Below, in pieces: positions 10,343 to 20,241 of a stretch of 21,158 nt of DNA; the first letter of the stretch is position 1, and each line of letters begins with the position of its first letter. A program made the translations under genes and the position numbers. The stretch is from Tritrichomonas musculus (Eukaryota > Parabasalia > Tritrichomonadida > Tritrichomonadidae), in contig JAPFFF010000507.1 in assembly GCA_039105265.1 (NCBI GenBank), forward strand, positions 1-21,158, in the 5' to 3' direction. The notes beneath the pieces were generated by a model that did no database searches, had not been told where the DNA came from, and saw only the letters and a program-made list of their open reading frames with translations.

Positions 10343-10857
10343 AATTCTTTTCAATTGCTCACTTTTTGAAGGCTGCCACTCCATTTGCTGTAGATTATGG
10401 AAGCTACTTTTTCAATTAAAATAAAAAAAACGAATATGACAAAAAAATTCTGAGAAATTAATTTTTTATTTATTTTCATATTATATTTGCTTTTCTAATG
10501 CTAGTGATTTGGGAATCTACATCAAAGTGTCTTATATAAACTTCTCTTTTCCATCAACAATGTTTTTTCCTCTTTGGATCGCAAAATCCTGATATTGATA
10601 TCTGATGAGCACCGCCTCGACGTAACAAATGCCAAGAATAATGGCTATGATCAAATCCAATTTACTCAACAGTTGCTTTTAAATGGTTTAAAAGTGGATC
10701 TCCTGAAGTTTCGACAATTAAATTTGAAAATAAATAAAAAATTAATTTCTCAGAATTTTTTTTGTCATATCCGTTTTTTAATATTTTAATTGAAAAAGTA
10801 GCTTCTAATCTACAGCAAATGAAGAGGCGCATTCAAAAAGTGAAATTGAAAAGAATT
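10343..10857. mobile_element. Inverted-repeat DNA element of about 515 bp (MITE-like)
   Basis: The left end 10343-10478 and right end 10725-10857 are reverse complements of each other over about 135 bp, differing by scattered substitutions and small indels. Both outer ends begin AATTCTTTTCAATT, and both inner ends reach TTTATTTATTTTCA. The 246-bp middle has no transposase, so this is a non-autonomous element. It splits a decayed Sel1-family gene. The word TAATT at 10342-10346 and again at 10915-10919, beyond the adjacent hairpin, could be a 5-bp target duplication if hairpin and element entered together. A+T richness makes that weak. Confidence 0.75.
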
Positions 10858-10914
10858 CCAGTTTGTCGAACCTACTTTTTGAGCTTCGCTCAAAAAGTAG
10901 GTTCCACAAACTGG
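10858..10914. repeat. 57-bp near-perfect hairpin
   Basis: The arm 10858-10884, beginning CCAGTTTG and ending TTTTTGAGC, pairs with 10888-10914 at 26 of 27 positions, leaving only TTC as loop. It abuts the right end of the 515-bp element and the broken end of the Sel1 fossil. As DNA it would form a cruciform; as RNA a long perfect stem. It may be a foldback insertion, an excision scar, or part of the neighbouring element. Confidence 0.85.
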
Positions 10915-11390
10915 TAATTTATTTGATTATTTTGGAATGTTTCACCATTTTGAATTTGAATGCATTTGAGATATTTTATAGATTTTTCATAATTTACATC
11001 AATTGTATCGCCATTTTTATAAAGACAGGCTAATAAATAAAGAGCAAAATTATAATTTAAATCTGCACTTAATTCTAAATGTTTTATAGCTCGTATAAAT
11101 ATTTTTTTTTTTCAACACAAAAACCTTCCAAATAAAGTTTTCCTAAACTATTTAATGCATCAGGATAATTTAAAGAAGCATTCAATTCATAATAACTTTT
11201 TGCTTTCAAGTAATCTTGATATAAATGGAATCTAGATCTGGACTTATAATTTTATTAATAAATTGAACACCACTTCCATTCTGATAAAGATTTCCTAAGT
11301 TATATAAAGCAACAGGATTATTTAATTAAATTTTGAATCTTGTTGAACACTACTTTCATTAATATAAATCATAATAATCGTTGATATAAA
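10915..11390 (-). pseudogene. Sel1-repeat remnant, upstream half of the split gene
   Basis: Read on the minus strand, this region codes recognisable Sel1 units: NPVALYNLGNLYQNGSGVQ near 11310-11250, then YELNASLNYPDALNSLGKLY followed by LEGF near 11190-11120, then IKHLELSADLNYNFALYLLA and CLYKNGDTID near 11090-11010, and IKYLKCIQIQNGETFQNN ending at the hairpin. It is interrupted by stops and shifts, one at the run of T at about 11103-11113. An INESSVQQDSKFN scrap near 11370-11320 shows another eroded unit. The spacing and motifs differ from the intact neighbour, so this is a separate older family member. Confidence 0.75.
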
Positions 11391-11574
11391 AATTCATTGA
11401 TTTTCATTTATAATTTGTTCAACTCACTCATTCAGGGCACTATAAAACAAAAACAAAAAAACAAGTCTAATTCATTAAAGAACAATTCTTTTATATTTAA
11501 TTTCTACTAAGAAATTGATATTCCATAATATTTAGATATTGAATTTATAATTAACTAGAAAGAATTTGAATTTT
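11391..11574. other. Short intergenic gap
   Basis: This separates the minus-strand Sel1 fossil from the plus-strand membrane gene, so the two starts face away from each other. Nothing coding is seen. Confidence 0.5.
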
Positions 11575-11583
11575 TCATTTATT
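11575..11583 (+). promoter_or_regulatory. Initiator-like element of the membrane protein gene
   Basis: TCATTTATT at 11575-11583 matches the trichomonad initiator pattern TCAYWW. The inferred start at A11577 lies 24 bases before the ATG at 11601. It favours that ATG over the earlier TTG and over the later ATG at 11631. Confidence 0.4.
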
Positions 11584-11600
11584 TGAAATTGACCTATTAT

Positions 11601-12980
11601 ATGGACAAAATTGAAAAAAAAATTAATAAAATGGAAGACAATGATTTAGATTTGGCAAACAAGAATCAAAAATACTCAAATAATATTTTTTTGAAGATAA
11701 TTTTCAGCATATTCTTGTTTTCTTGCTTAGTCTTAGTAGTTTTTTTTACAATCCATCTTTATATTTCATTTGCTGCCCTGGTCATGCTAACATTTTACTT
11801 ATTTTTTCATGATTGGTTGTCGTTGTTTTCCAAAAATACAGTTAACATGGTTATTTCTTTATTTTGCAATTTTTCAAATTTTGGACTAATTTTTAATTTA
11901 TCCCTTTTTTGCTATTTTATTATATTGAACTATTTTTCTATTATAAATTCCATAATAAAACGCATTTCTTTGCTTTCTCCAAATAAATTAAAGAATGATT
12001 CAGACCGAAACAAATTTACATTTTTATTTTTTATGCTTACGTTACTATTTACAATGATTGCTGCTATTGCAGTAACTTTCTTTGATTTATCGACAATAAT
12101 ATTTTCAGCAATTTTTGAAATTTATTTGATAATTTTCTTGTTTAATTTTCCCGTTTTGGTAAGCATATTTGCATGTTTTAGAAGATATAAAATTAAAAAA
12201 TCAATTGATATATCAGAAAGCATTCCTGACATGAACAATCAAGACAATATTAATAATAATGAAGAAGTTCGAAGTTATTCTGGTCATACAAGTAATGAAA
12301 ATCACACAAAAAATGAAATAAATACGAATTATTCAAATGAAGAAGAATCAAGTGATATTACAAATATTAGGAATACTAATGACGAAGACGATATAAATGA
12401 AGACACGGAAATTCAATACAATGAATATATTAGTGATAGTAATGACACTGAATCCTATGATATCACTGATTTAATAAATCATCGTTTAAATAAGATAATA
12501 TATTATTTGATTAAAAATGAAGAAGTGATTTACATTGCAAATATAAAAGGAATGTATGACAAATCAAGAAAAAGTTGTAAATGTAGACTTTTATATCAAA
12601 ATATTATAATGGTTATAATAATTATATTACAATTTTATATTATTATCCATCAATATATTTTAGGAACATTTTATTTATCTCAATTTATACTTTATATTTT
12701 TTTTAAAATAATACTGTTATATAGAAATGTATCATTCAATCTAATTGATTTATTTTTCAACTGTAAAAATTTGATGAAATCATTGATAAGATTTGATGCT
12801 ATAATTATTTATTGGATTGTTGTGAGTATTTATTGTTTAGTTTTTTTTGTTTTCATTGGATTTTCAATATATATAAAAATGGCTAAAAAAAAATTCCTTT
12901 CAAAAAAGCCCCCACTTTTTGAAAGGGCTCTTCCAAATAAGTTTTGGAAAAAAATTGAATACATGTTATTTTTATTTTGA
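11601..12980 (+). CDS. Multi-pass membrane protein of unknown function
   Basis: A 459-residue protein counted from ATG 11601. About eight hydrophobic segments are visible, roughly at residues 28-51, 54-71, 82-112, 138-159, 162-191, 334-354, 355-373 and 398-426. Between the two halves, residues about 196-294 form a polar loop rich in Asn, Glu, Asp and Ser, probably disordered and cytosolic. A short CKC motif precedes the second membrane block. The tail after the last segment is basic (MAKKKFLSKKPPLFERALP), and its DNA holds two small inverted repeats at 12896-12926 and 12931-12949, which hints that the end of the gene was added from a repeat. I do not recognise a transporter or receptor family. 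Many trichomonad genomes hold orphan proteins of this build. Confidence 0.7.
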   Translation: MDKIEKKINKMEDNDLDLANKNQKYSNNIFLKIIFSIFLFSCLVLVVFFTIHLYISFAALVMLTFYLFFHDWLSLFSKNTVNMVISLFCNFSNFGLIFNLSLFCYFIILNYFSIINSIIKRISLLSPNKLKNDSDRNKFTFLFFMLTLLFTMIAAIAVTFFDLSTIIFSAIFEIYLIIFLFNFPVLVSIFACFRRYKIKKSIDISESIPDMNNQDNINNNEEVRSYSGHTSNENHTKNEINTNYSNEEESSDITNIRNTNDEDDINEDTEIQYNEYISDSNDTESYDITDLINHRLNKIIYYLIKNEEVIYIANIKGMYDKSRKSCKCRLLYQNIIMVIIIILQFYIIIHQYILGTFYLSQFILYIFFKIILLYRNVSFNLIDLFFNCKNLMKSLIRFDAIIIYWIVVSIYCLVFFVFIGFSIYIKMAKKKFLSKKPPLFERALPNKFWKKIEYMLFLF

Positions 12981-13257
12981 GGGAAATAATGAAAATTACA
13001 AAATTTCTATTTAAAACAAAAATTTTAAATGAAAATTAATAATAAAAGGTCAAATATTATTTATCAAAAAATTCATTTTATCAAAAAAATTTAGCGCGCT
13101 TTTTATTATTTTATTCTTTTTATAGCAAGAGTATATTTCTTTCTCAATCCCAACAAGGATTTTTCCCTGATTCGAATCAGACTTTTATGCATATAAAAGT
13201 AAGACTGGAATACATCTCTGCTATAAATTGAATATATCTCTTGCAATAGATTTCCAG
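12981..13257. other. Gap between membrane gene and satellite array
   Basis: No gene. The outer tip of the MULE element probably lies here, because the last bases before 13258 (TGCAATAGATTTCCAGCAAAC) resemble the matching phase of the 126-bp unit and look like an eroded copy. A perfect 14-bp palindrome CTGATTCGAATCAG sits at 13167-13180. The exact tip cannot be fixed without the other end. Confidence 0.4.
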
Positions 13258-14146
13258 CAAACATTATGATTTCATGCATCATTACAACTCCCGGTAGCTG
13301 ATTTTCTGACGATAACCGCTACTCCCTTGTTTGAAGATCAATAATTGTTTTCATAAAACGAGAACATGCACATAATTTCCCAACAAACATTATGATTTCA
13401 TGCATCATTGCAACTCCCGGTAGCTGATTTCCTGACGATAACCGCTACTCCCTTGTTTGAAGATCAATAATTGTTTTCATAAAACGAGAACATGCACATA
13501 ATCTCCCAACAAACATTATGATTTCATGCATCATTGCAACTCCCGGTAGCTGATTTCCTGACGATAACCGCTACTCCCTTGTTTGAAGATCAATAATTGT
13601 TTTCATAAAACGAGAACATGCACATAATCTCCCAACAAACATTATGATTTCATGCATCATTACAACTCCCGGTAGCTGATTTCCTGACGATAACCGCTAC
13701 TCCCTTGTTTGAAGATCAATAATTGTTTTCATAAAACGAGAACATGCACATAATTTCCCAACAAACATTATGATTTCATGCATCATTGCAACTCCCGGTA
13801 GCTGATTTCCTGACGATAACCGCTACTCCCTTGTTTGAAGATCAATAATTGTTTTCATAAAACGAGAACATGCACATAATTTCCCAACAAACATTATGAT
13901 TTCATGCATCATTGCAACTCCCGGTAGCTGATTTCCTGACGATAACCGCTACTCCCTTGTTTGAAGATCAATAATTGTTTTCATAAAACGAGAACATGCA
14001 CATAATTTCCCAACAAACATTATGATTTCATGCATCATTACAACTCCCGGTAGCTGATTTCCTGACGATAACCGCTACTCCCTTGTTTGAAGATCAATAA
14101 TTGTTTTCATAAAACGAGAACATGCACATAATTTCCCAACAAACAT
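13258..14146. repeat. Left terminal array: seven 126-bp tandem units
   Basis: The word CAAACATTATGATTTCATGC recurs at 13258, 13384, 13510, 13636, 13762, 13888 and 14014, exactly 126 bp apart. The next phase point, 14140, breaks into unique sequence after CAAACAT. Copies differ at very few sites, for example ATTACAACT or ATTGCAACT, and AATTTCCC or AATCTCCC. The unit is clearly richer in G and C than its surroundings. It codes no open frame through the array. Confidence 0.97.
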
Positions 14147-14194
14147 CAATTATCTCATCCATCAAAATGCTAATTTGAAAAAGAATATATTTTG
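14147..14194. repeat. Inner 48-bp inverted repeat, left copy
   Basis: Starting CAATTATCTCATCCATC and running through AAAATGCTAATTTGAA, this matches the reverse complement of 20242-20289 at 44 of 48 positions. It borders the satellite array directly and marks the inner limit of the terminal repeat. Confidence 0.9.
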
Positions 14195-14600
14195 ATTTTG
14201 TAAATATAAATGTAATCTATTATCATTATTATCTATTATAAAATTATAAAGAGAACTTTTATGATATTTTAATAATTTCTTTTTTCTGAATATCTCAAAA
14301 AGTTACATATATATTTTTCTGAGAATGCTACCAAATAACTACTCAAAAAAAATTTTAGTCTCCATTTAAAATAGATCGAATTAAAAACGCACTTTATTAT
14401 AATTTATTTACATATCAAAGCCAATCATTAAATATAGCTGGTTGAAATAAAACATTCAATATAGCCTAATTATTCTAGTAAAGCTAACTTTTATATTTGC
14501 AAATTAAGTTAAAAGTTCTGTTGATGTATACCAATATAACCATGTAAAAAAAGTGTGCTTATAACAATATATGGAGAGTTTGATACTATTGGCAGAATAC
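14195..14600. other. AT-rich spacer inside the transposon
   Basis: No coding remnant or repeat is recognisable on either strand between the left terminal repeat and the decayed minus-strand cargo. Confidence 0.5.
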
Positions 14601-17500
14601 CTTATAGATTGAGTTCATACTCCTACACGTGCTCATCGAAACATATATATAGATGAACTCAATTCATTTAATGTATTGTACTTCGATAACTCATCCCTAG
14701 TGGATAATAATATGTCTTCATCAAGAATAGCTGATGTTATCTCACAATCTATATATTAGCCAATATTATAATCATCCAAATAATATATAGCTCTTGTAAA
14801 TAATGCATCACTGATTTCAGATTGTTTGAGTACCAAAACACATTTCTGATTATAATCATTTGATATATCATTTATAGTCTTAAACACTGTATCTATTTAA
14901 TGTTCAACACCATCCATATCTGTATATTTACCTATCAAATGTGTTCCCTCATGATATTGAATATGAAATGTAGTAAATCTTAGGGTTTCATCAGGATCAT
15001 CTAATAACACTTCTATATCTATAATTGGTAGTTCAAGATGATTATGATATGATAAATCATTTTATTTTCTATATTGTTATAAGTCATCTTTGGGGGCATA
15101 TGAACTTGAACTACCTTGATTTCCATTCTCAAATAGCGCTAAAGTAGTATAGTATAGGCTGTGCTCTCTTCTATTCCCTAGCTTACCCCCGCTTCGCTAC
15201 AAGCTCATCTACAAAAAAATGTGCACTTTTTCTAAATAATTATCCATATTAACCATACTATTTTTTACTTTCTCTAATACTTCATTTACTTCATCAACAG
15301 TTGAAAAATTATCTAAAGTAGACGTCATGAAGACATCATTACTATGTGAAATAGTAGCCTGAGCATCTATATCACAATTTTATTATTGAAAATTCCATTC
15401 GTTTCACAGCACTATTTTCTTTAATCTGTATTTGGCTAACCCTAAGCTTATTTGGATTTGATATGATAAATGTTATGTCATTCATAGTGTAGCTGGGGAA
15501 GTCATCTGTTCCATGGTAATAAAATTTTCTTTCAATAATATTATTTGTAACTAAAAAATCCAGAAGTATCTGTTGGACAGTGAATAGAACAATAATAAAT
15601 CATTCATATTATAATATTTAGTTATACTATTATAGTATGTTAATATTTTCCAACACAAAAGAAGAAAAAATTTAATCCAATGAAATAAAATGATTTTTTT
15701 GCTATTTTTTTGAAAGAAAAAGTCTTAAACCTACATATGTTCAGAAAATTTTATTCTGTAAGATATTTGATCACCTGATTAAAAAGAAAACTTATTTATT
15801 AGTGATTTTTTAGTTTTTAACATATTATAAAATGTGCGAGAATTGTATTATAAAATATTTATTCCGAAATACCTGTCGGACATTATTAGTGAAGTACCTT
15901 GTAGAATAAATCATTGTATTCACTAACTTTTTGCACCATAAGTCTAGCTTTAATTGCTTCATCGGTTATTTTGTCATCAGACACCAAATGAACTTGACTT
16001 TCAACCAATTTATCAACAAAATCTAGTGTATCATCTCTAACTAATTCATTCTTTGAAATATATTCATTATTTATTTCATTGATTCTTCTAGTTATTGCTT
16101 TGAATGCTGTTTTCAGTGATCTTCTAAATCTATTACAAATATCCATGCACCATTAATTGTTGTGACTAATTTATTATAATTTCCAAATTTAATTGCTGGT
16201 AGGGAACTAGTTTCTTATTTACACCATTCAAGAATAGGAGTCAAATCGGTAGTTGTCTTGACTGTTCTCATATATAGGTCAATCAGAATATCAAGCAGTT
16301 CAGAACCATAAACGATAATATCTAACATACTCGACTCTGAATCTGAACTAACATCTTCACTTATATCAGATAATAAATCCTGCTACTATCCTCCAGTTTT
16401 TTGTACACCATTAACAGTTCTAGATGCTGAGTAGTATACGTTAGGCTGTGCGTCCTAATGGCCGTCCAGACATAACCGCACCGATGATTTCACTGGAGGT
16501 TAGTAAACCAAAATAAATTGCAAAAATTATAAGTTTTTCATTATATAATATTATTGAATATGATTGTTTACATTGATATATCTGGCTTTTTTTTTGACTT
16601 GTTTTAGATAATTGTCTGTGAACGGTATATCTCTTTTTTTTCTATTTGAATCTCTAATTTGATCTTCACCATGAATTTCATCAAGTACTGCAAATCCTTC
16701 ACTATAATTCTCTCTTATTAAATGTTTCTTGTCATTTGAATCTTTATATATAAATATTATTTCCATATATAAACTTACATATTCAACATATACAATTAAT
16801 TTTTTAGTACTCGTATCTAATGAATACCAGCATAACTCTGGGATATCTTCATAATCAACTTTGTGAAATCCTGAATAAAATATTCTCCATTATTATCTGG
16901 AAATCATCTGTTCCTTGATAATCAATAGTTCCACCAGTAATATTATTCGTAGCTAAATTCTCTTCATAATCAACATCATCGTGCTTTAATTGTTCCATCT
17001 GTGATAATGTCCTCTGCCCCTAGATGTACTTCACCATTGATATATTTGCCAACCACATCTATCGTATCGTCTCTTTTCAAATCACTTTTCTGTATATAAT
17101 TGTCCTCCAAAAATGTCGCATTATATTCAAATTCATTGGATATTTCATTGACCTTTAAGGCCAATAATTTGAAAATAAATTTCAATGTCTCTCTGAATTG
17201 ATTACATAATTCATAGGTAGCTTCAACCGGATTTGTACAAAGTGTCATCTCAATCTGTTTTACTCATTGTATTCCATGTTTCATTAAGCAGCTTATTTAA
17301 GTATCTCTTATTCGGTATCGAATAATCCAGCATAGATCCAAATCTCTATTATGTTTAACACTTGAAACAGTATCTATATATGTTTGGAACAATATAAATA
17401 GAATATTCTCTTTAATGGATACTCCATTCTGAATAGATGAGATAGATATAATAACATCGGCATCTTCTTCGAATAATCTTCATACAACATTATTTTATTG
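14600..17500 (-). pseudogene. Decayed minus-strand coding region with two related modules (cargo)
   Basis: On the minus strand the interior holds long traces of coding sequence with many breaks. Two modules are related at protein level. One, about 17500-16430, includes NQFRETLKFIFKLLALKVNE and the nearby RDDTIDVVGKY, VHLGAEDIITDGTIKAR. The other, about 16420-15120, includes NRFRRSLKTAFKAITRRINE and RDDTLDFVDKL, VHLVSDDKITDEAIKAR. Further shared words are ATNNITGGTIDYQGTDDF and VTNNIIERKFYYHGTDDF. A further remnant at about 15070-14640 (VLLDDPDETLRFTTFHIQYH) has no partner I can see. I do not recognise the family; a structural or fibre-like origin in an old virus-like element cannot be excluded, nor can a host gene family. 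It is a fossil, lying wholly between the transposon's terminal repeats. Confidence 0.6.
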
Positions 17501-17952
17501 TATATTTGAAGGTATAAAGTATACTCTTTAAATATCATTTATTTTGTTTTATTATCAACTTATTCCTTTCGATTTAATAAAAATAAAAAATCGAGGTTAT
17601 ATAAATTTTTTTATTCTTAGAAAAATGATCGGTCTGGTGAAAAATGTTCATTATTGACCTACACTTTTTTTATTTTCTAAGAATTATCTTAATACAGAAA
17701 ATTTTTCATAAAAGTATGATAATTATTCCCTAAAATCTCAAAAAACAAACATCTAAAAATATCAAGATATAAAAAACTAAAAAAATATATCTGATAAATG
17801 CTCATTTGAATAAAAATATTCAATGAGTATATTCAATATTGAATAATTTTTAGTATTATACTCAAAGGTAAGACTATATTTAACCTTTATTTGACCATAA
17901 ACGCTTCACGACCGTTTATATTTTTTTTTTTAAAAAAAATTTAATTATATAA
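17501..17952. other. Upstream region of the transposase gene
   Basis: AT-rich, without coding remnants I can read. It should hold the transposase promoter. A CCTTTATTTGACC word lies at about 17883-17895, but no TCAYWW initiator sits close to the ATG, unlike the two host genes in this window. Confidence 0.4.
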
Positions 17953-20178
17953 ATGCAGGAACCTTTTACAATCTATCTCAGAGCCAAAGAACCAGAATTA
18001 TTACTTTCGAATCGATACAAAGAAGAAGCTGATAAAAGAATTGAAATAATTCCAGAAAAAAGCTCGGCTTTTGATTTTATATCAATCATCGATTTTATAA
18101 ATGCTGTTCATTTTGATTTTTATGCTATTCCAATGATCAGAAAACGAGATAAAAGTTCTTACATTGAAATCTATAGAAATGAAATCAAAAGTCCAATAAG
18201 ATTACCAATTCTTTATTCTTTTATTGTTGAATTTGGCAAAGACTTTTCATACATAAAAGTTTTCATTAAGAACTATATGCATGATTTCGAATATATTAAT
18301 AAGAATGAAACATTATGCATAAGATTAACAAACAAAATTCAATTAAATCAATTTAGTTATCAAGTTTTTCAAAGTTTTATACGTCCAAATACGATTATAT
18401 ATGAAATTGCTAAATACTTCACTGACAAATATCATAATTGTCCAGATTGTGTCAAATATTATTTCGCACAAATGATAAACAGAACAATTAAACAAGAAAA
18501 CCCTAGGAAAATCAAAGTTACAATTGAAGATTTATTAAATTTCTGTCCTGGCCATATAAGAATTCAATATTTGGATAAAGAAAAAGAAAAATTTTCTCAA
18601 ATCTCTATAGTTTTTCCTTGGATTTTTGATCTCATTAAAAAATTCCAGTATTTTGAACTTGATGGTTCATTTAGAGCAATGAAACCTTATTCATTTTGTA
18701 TCGCACAAGGAATAATATTCAATGAATCATTTCCATTTGCAATTTCAATAGCTCAAACAGAATCAACAGACCTTTATGCAAACATTTTTAATCATTTAAA
18801 TTCAATTACAAAAACTCCGCTTCAAATAATTGGGAAAACAGTTTTATCAGATATGGGATCCTCAATTATATCTATTTGTAATACTTTCAAGTTTATTCAA
18901 TATTTCTGCCACAGGCATTTAATAGAGCATTTCGGTGCTCATTGTGTTTTAGGACTTTTATGCAGAAAAATATTAAAAACTTATAGTGCTGAGGAGTACG
19001 GCCAAAAATGTATTGAAATAAAAGAAATTTTAAATAATTACAAAGAAGAACGAAAAAAATTAAATACATTTACTCTAGATTTACAAAACAAAATAAGAGA
19101 TCTTGAAACAATGATCAGTGGAGACGCAGGTGATATTAACAGCAACTATTTTTATATCAGATGGGCACTATGGATCAGACGAGATCAGCATGTTGGCTCG
19201 TGCTCAAACCACAATGAATCATTGCATGCTTTCATAAACCAGAATCTTTCAAAATGCTTGACCTTAGAAGAAAAGTTATCAAATTTAATTAAAAAAACTT
19301 TGAAACATTGCTCAAATATACAAACAAGAAAAGGAAGTTCAATCAGAAGAAAACTCAAAAACATAATTAATTTAATTTTACAAAAAACGAACAATCCAAC
19401 TTTTGATATCTTTTTTTTCTGCGATGATAAATGTAAATGCGGTGAATTATTATACAACAAACAAATATATGGTGTCGAAATACCTTGTTTAAATCAAATT
19501 TTGTTACCAGCTAAAGATATCATTTTAGATATAATACAAATATTAAAAAACAATAAAAAAGAAATAACAATAAACAAGCTAATATATCAGATATTACTCT
19601 ATAAGCATATTTTCCAAACTTTTCAGGAAAAAAATCGATTAAAGTTGGTTGAACAAATATTTCAAATTTTTCCTGGGATTCCAGTTCCTACCGATAAGAT
19701 AACCACTTTAGTATTCAAATTGCATTCATGTTTTCATTTTACTCCCCCTGAAATCCCTGAAATCAAAAACATGTGGGACATTCATCATGTTGAGCCAACT
19801 TTCGCTAGTAGCTCTTCCAATCAAAATAATAATAATAACAATAATAATAATAATAACACTGATTCTAACTGGATATTTGGCGAAATGGAAGAAGAAGAAA
19901 TTTTTTTTAGTAGATATCAGATTGAAGATAAATATTTTCGAAAAAAAATAATAATGGAAACAGTTAAAGAAATATTAAAGGTTTATCCGATGATAGGGAA
20001 GAATATTCATGATGCTTATGAGATTTGTCTTGACAATTTTGAAAATTGCTTTTCATCTTCAAAGCTAGATATAGCTAAATTAATAGCAAAATACAAAATA
20101 ACTTGTTGGAGATGTGCAGATCAACTAGCCGAGAGTGATAGCTTTTTCTGTAAAGAAAATAACAATAATATAAAATAA
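17953..20178 (+). CDS. MULE-type (Mutator superfamily) transposase
   Basis: A 741-residue protein, unbroken, starting at ATG 17953. The central part carries the MULE transposase signature in order: ELDGSFRAMKPY with Asp237, then VLSDMGSS with Asp300, then the FCHRHLIEHF motif with Cys319 and His322, then CSNHNESLHAF with Glu422. These are the expected DDE catalytic residues and the C-x2-H typical of the superfamily. Residues 490-512 hold a CDDKCKC...C cluster and residues 718-733 a CWRC...C cluster, possible zinc sites; a standard SWIM finger is not evident. An 11-residue Asn run lies at 625-635. The gene ends 63 bases before the inner right terminal repeat. With both terminal repeats present and the frame open, this copy may be active or recently so. 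It would cut and join the element by binding its termini. Confidence 0.88.
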   Translation: MQEPFTIYLRAKEPELLLSNRYKEEADKRIEIIPEKSSAFDFISIIDFINAVHFDFYAIPMIRKRDKSSYIEIYRNEIKSPIRLPILYSFIVEFGKDFSYIKVFIKNYMHDFEYINKNETLCIRLTNKIQLNQFSYQVFQSFIRPNTIIYEIAKYFTDKYHNCPDCVKYYFAQMINRTIKQENPRKIKVTIEDLLNFCPGHIRIQYLDKEKEKFSQISIVFPWIFDLIKKFQYFELDGSFRAMKPYSFCIAQGIIFNESFPFAISIAQTESTDLYANIFNHLNSITKTPLQIIGKTVLSDMGSSIISICNTFKFIQYFCHRHLIEHFGAHCVLGLLCRKILKTYSAEEYGQKCIEIKEILNNYKEERKKLNTFTLDLQNKIRDLETMISGDAGDINSNYFYIRWALWIRRDQHVGSCSNHNESLHAFINQNLSKCLTLEEKLSNLIKKTLKHCSNIQTRKGSSIRRKLKNIINLILQKTNNPTFDIFFFCDDKCKCGELLYNKQIYGVEIPCLNQILLPAKDIILDIIQILKNNKKEITINKLIYQILLYKHIFQTFQEKNRLKLVEQIFQIFPGIPVPTDKITTLVFKLHSCFHFTPPEIPEIKNMWDIHHVEPTFASSSSNQNNNNNNNNNNNTDSNWIFGEMEEEEIFFSRYQIEDKYFRKKIIMETVKEILKVYPMIGKNIHDAYEICLDNFENCFSSSKLDIAKLIAKYKITCWRCADQLAESDSFFCKENNNNIK

Positions 20179-20241
20179 AAATTATCTTTTTATTTTAAAA
20201 TAAATAATAATGATAATATATTACATTTATATTTACTTAAT

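Noticed and set aside
10574-10789. 71-residue gene
   Set aside because: It starts at TTG, runs into the right inverted end of the 515-bp element and has no promoter signal. At most it contains a captured scrap.
13258-14146. CRISPR array
   Set aside because: Units are contiguous 126-bp tandem repeats with no variable spacers, in a eukaryotic setting, and a mirrored array flanks a transposase.
19185-19460. 91-residue minus-strand frame within the transposase
   Set aside because: It lies antisense to the transposase, across the codons for the catalytic Glu422 and the first cysteine cluster, and shows no features of its own.
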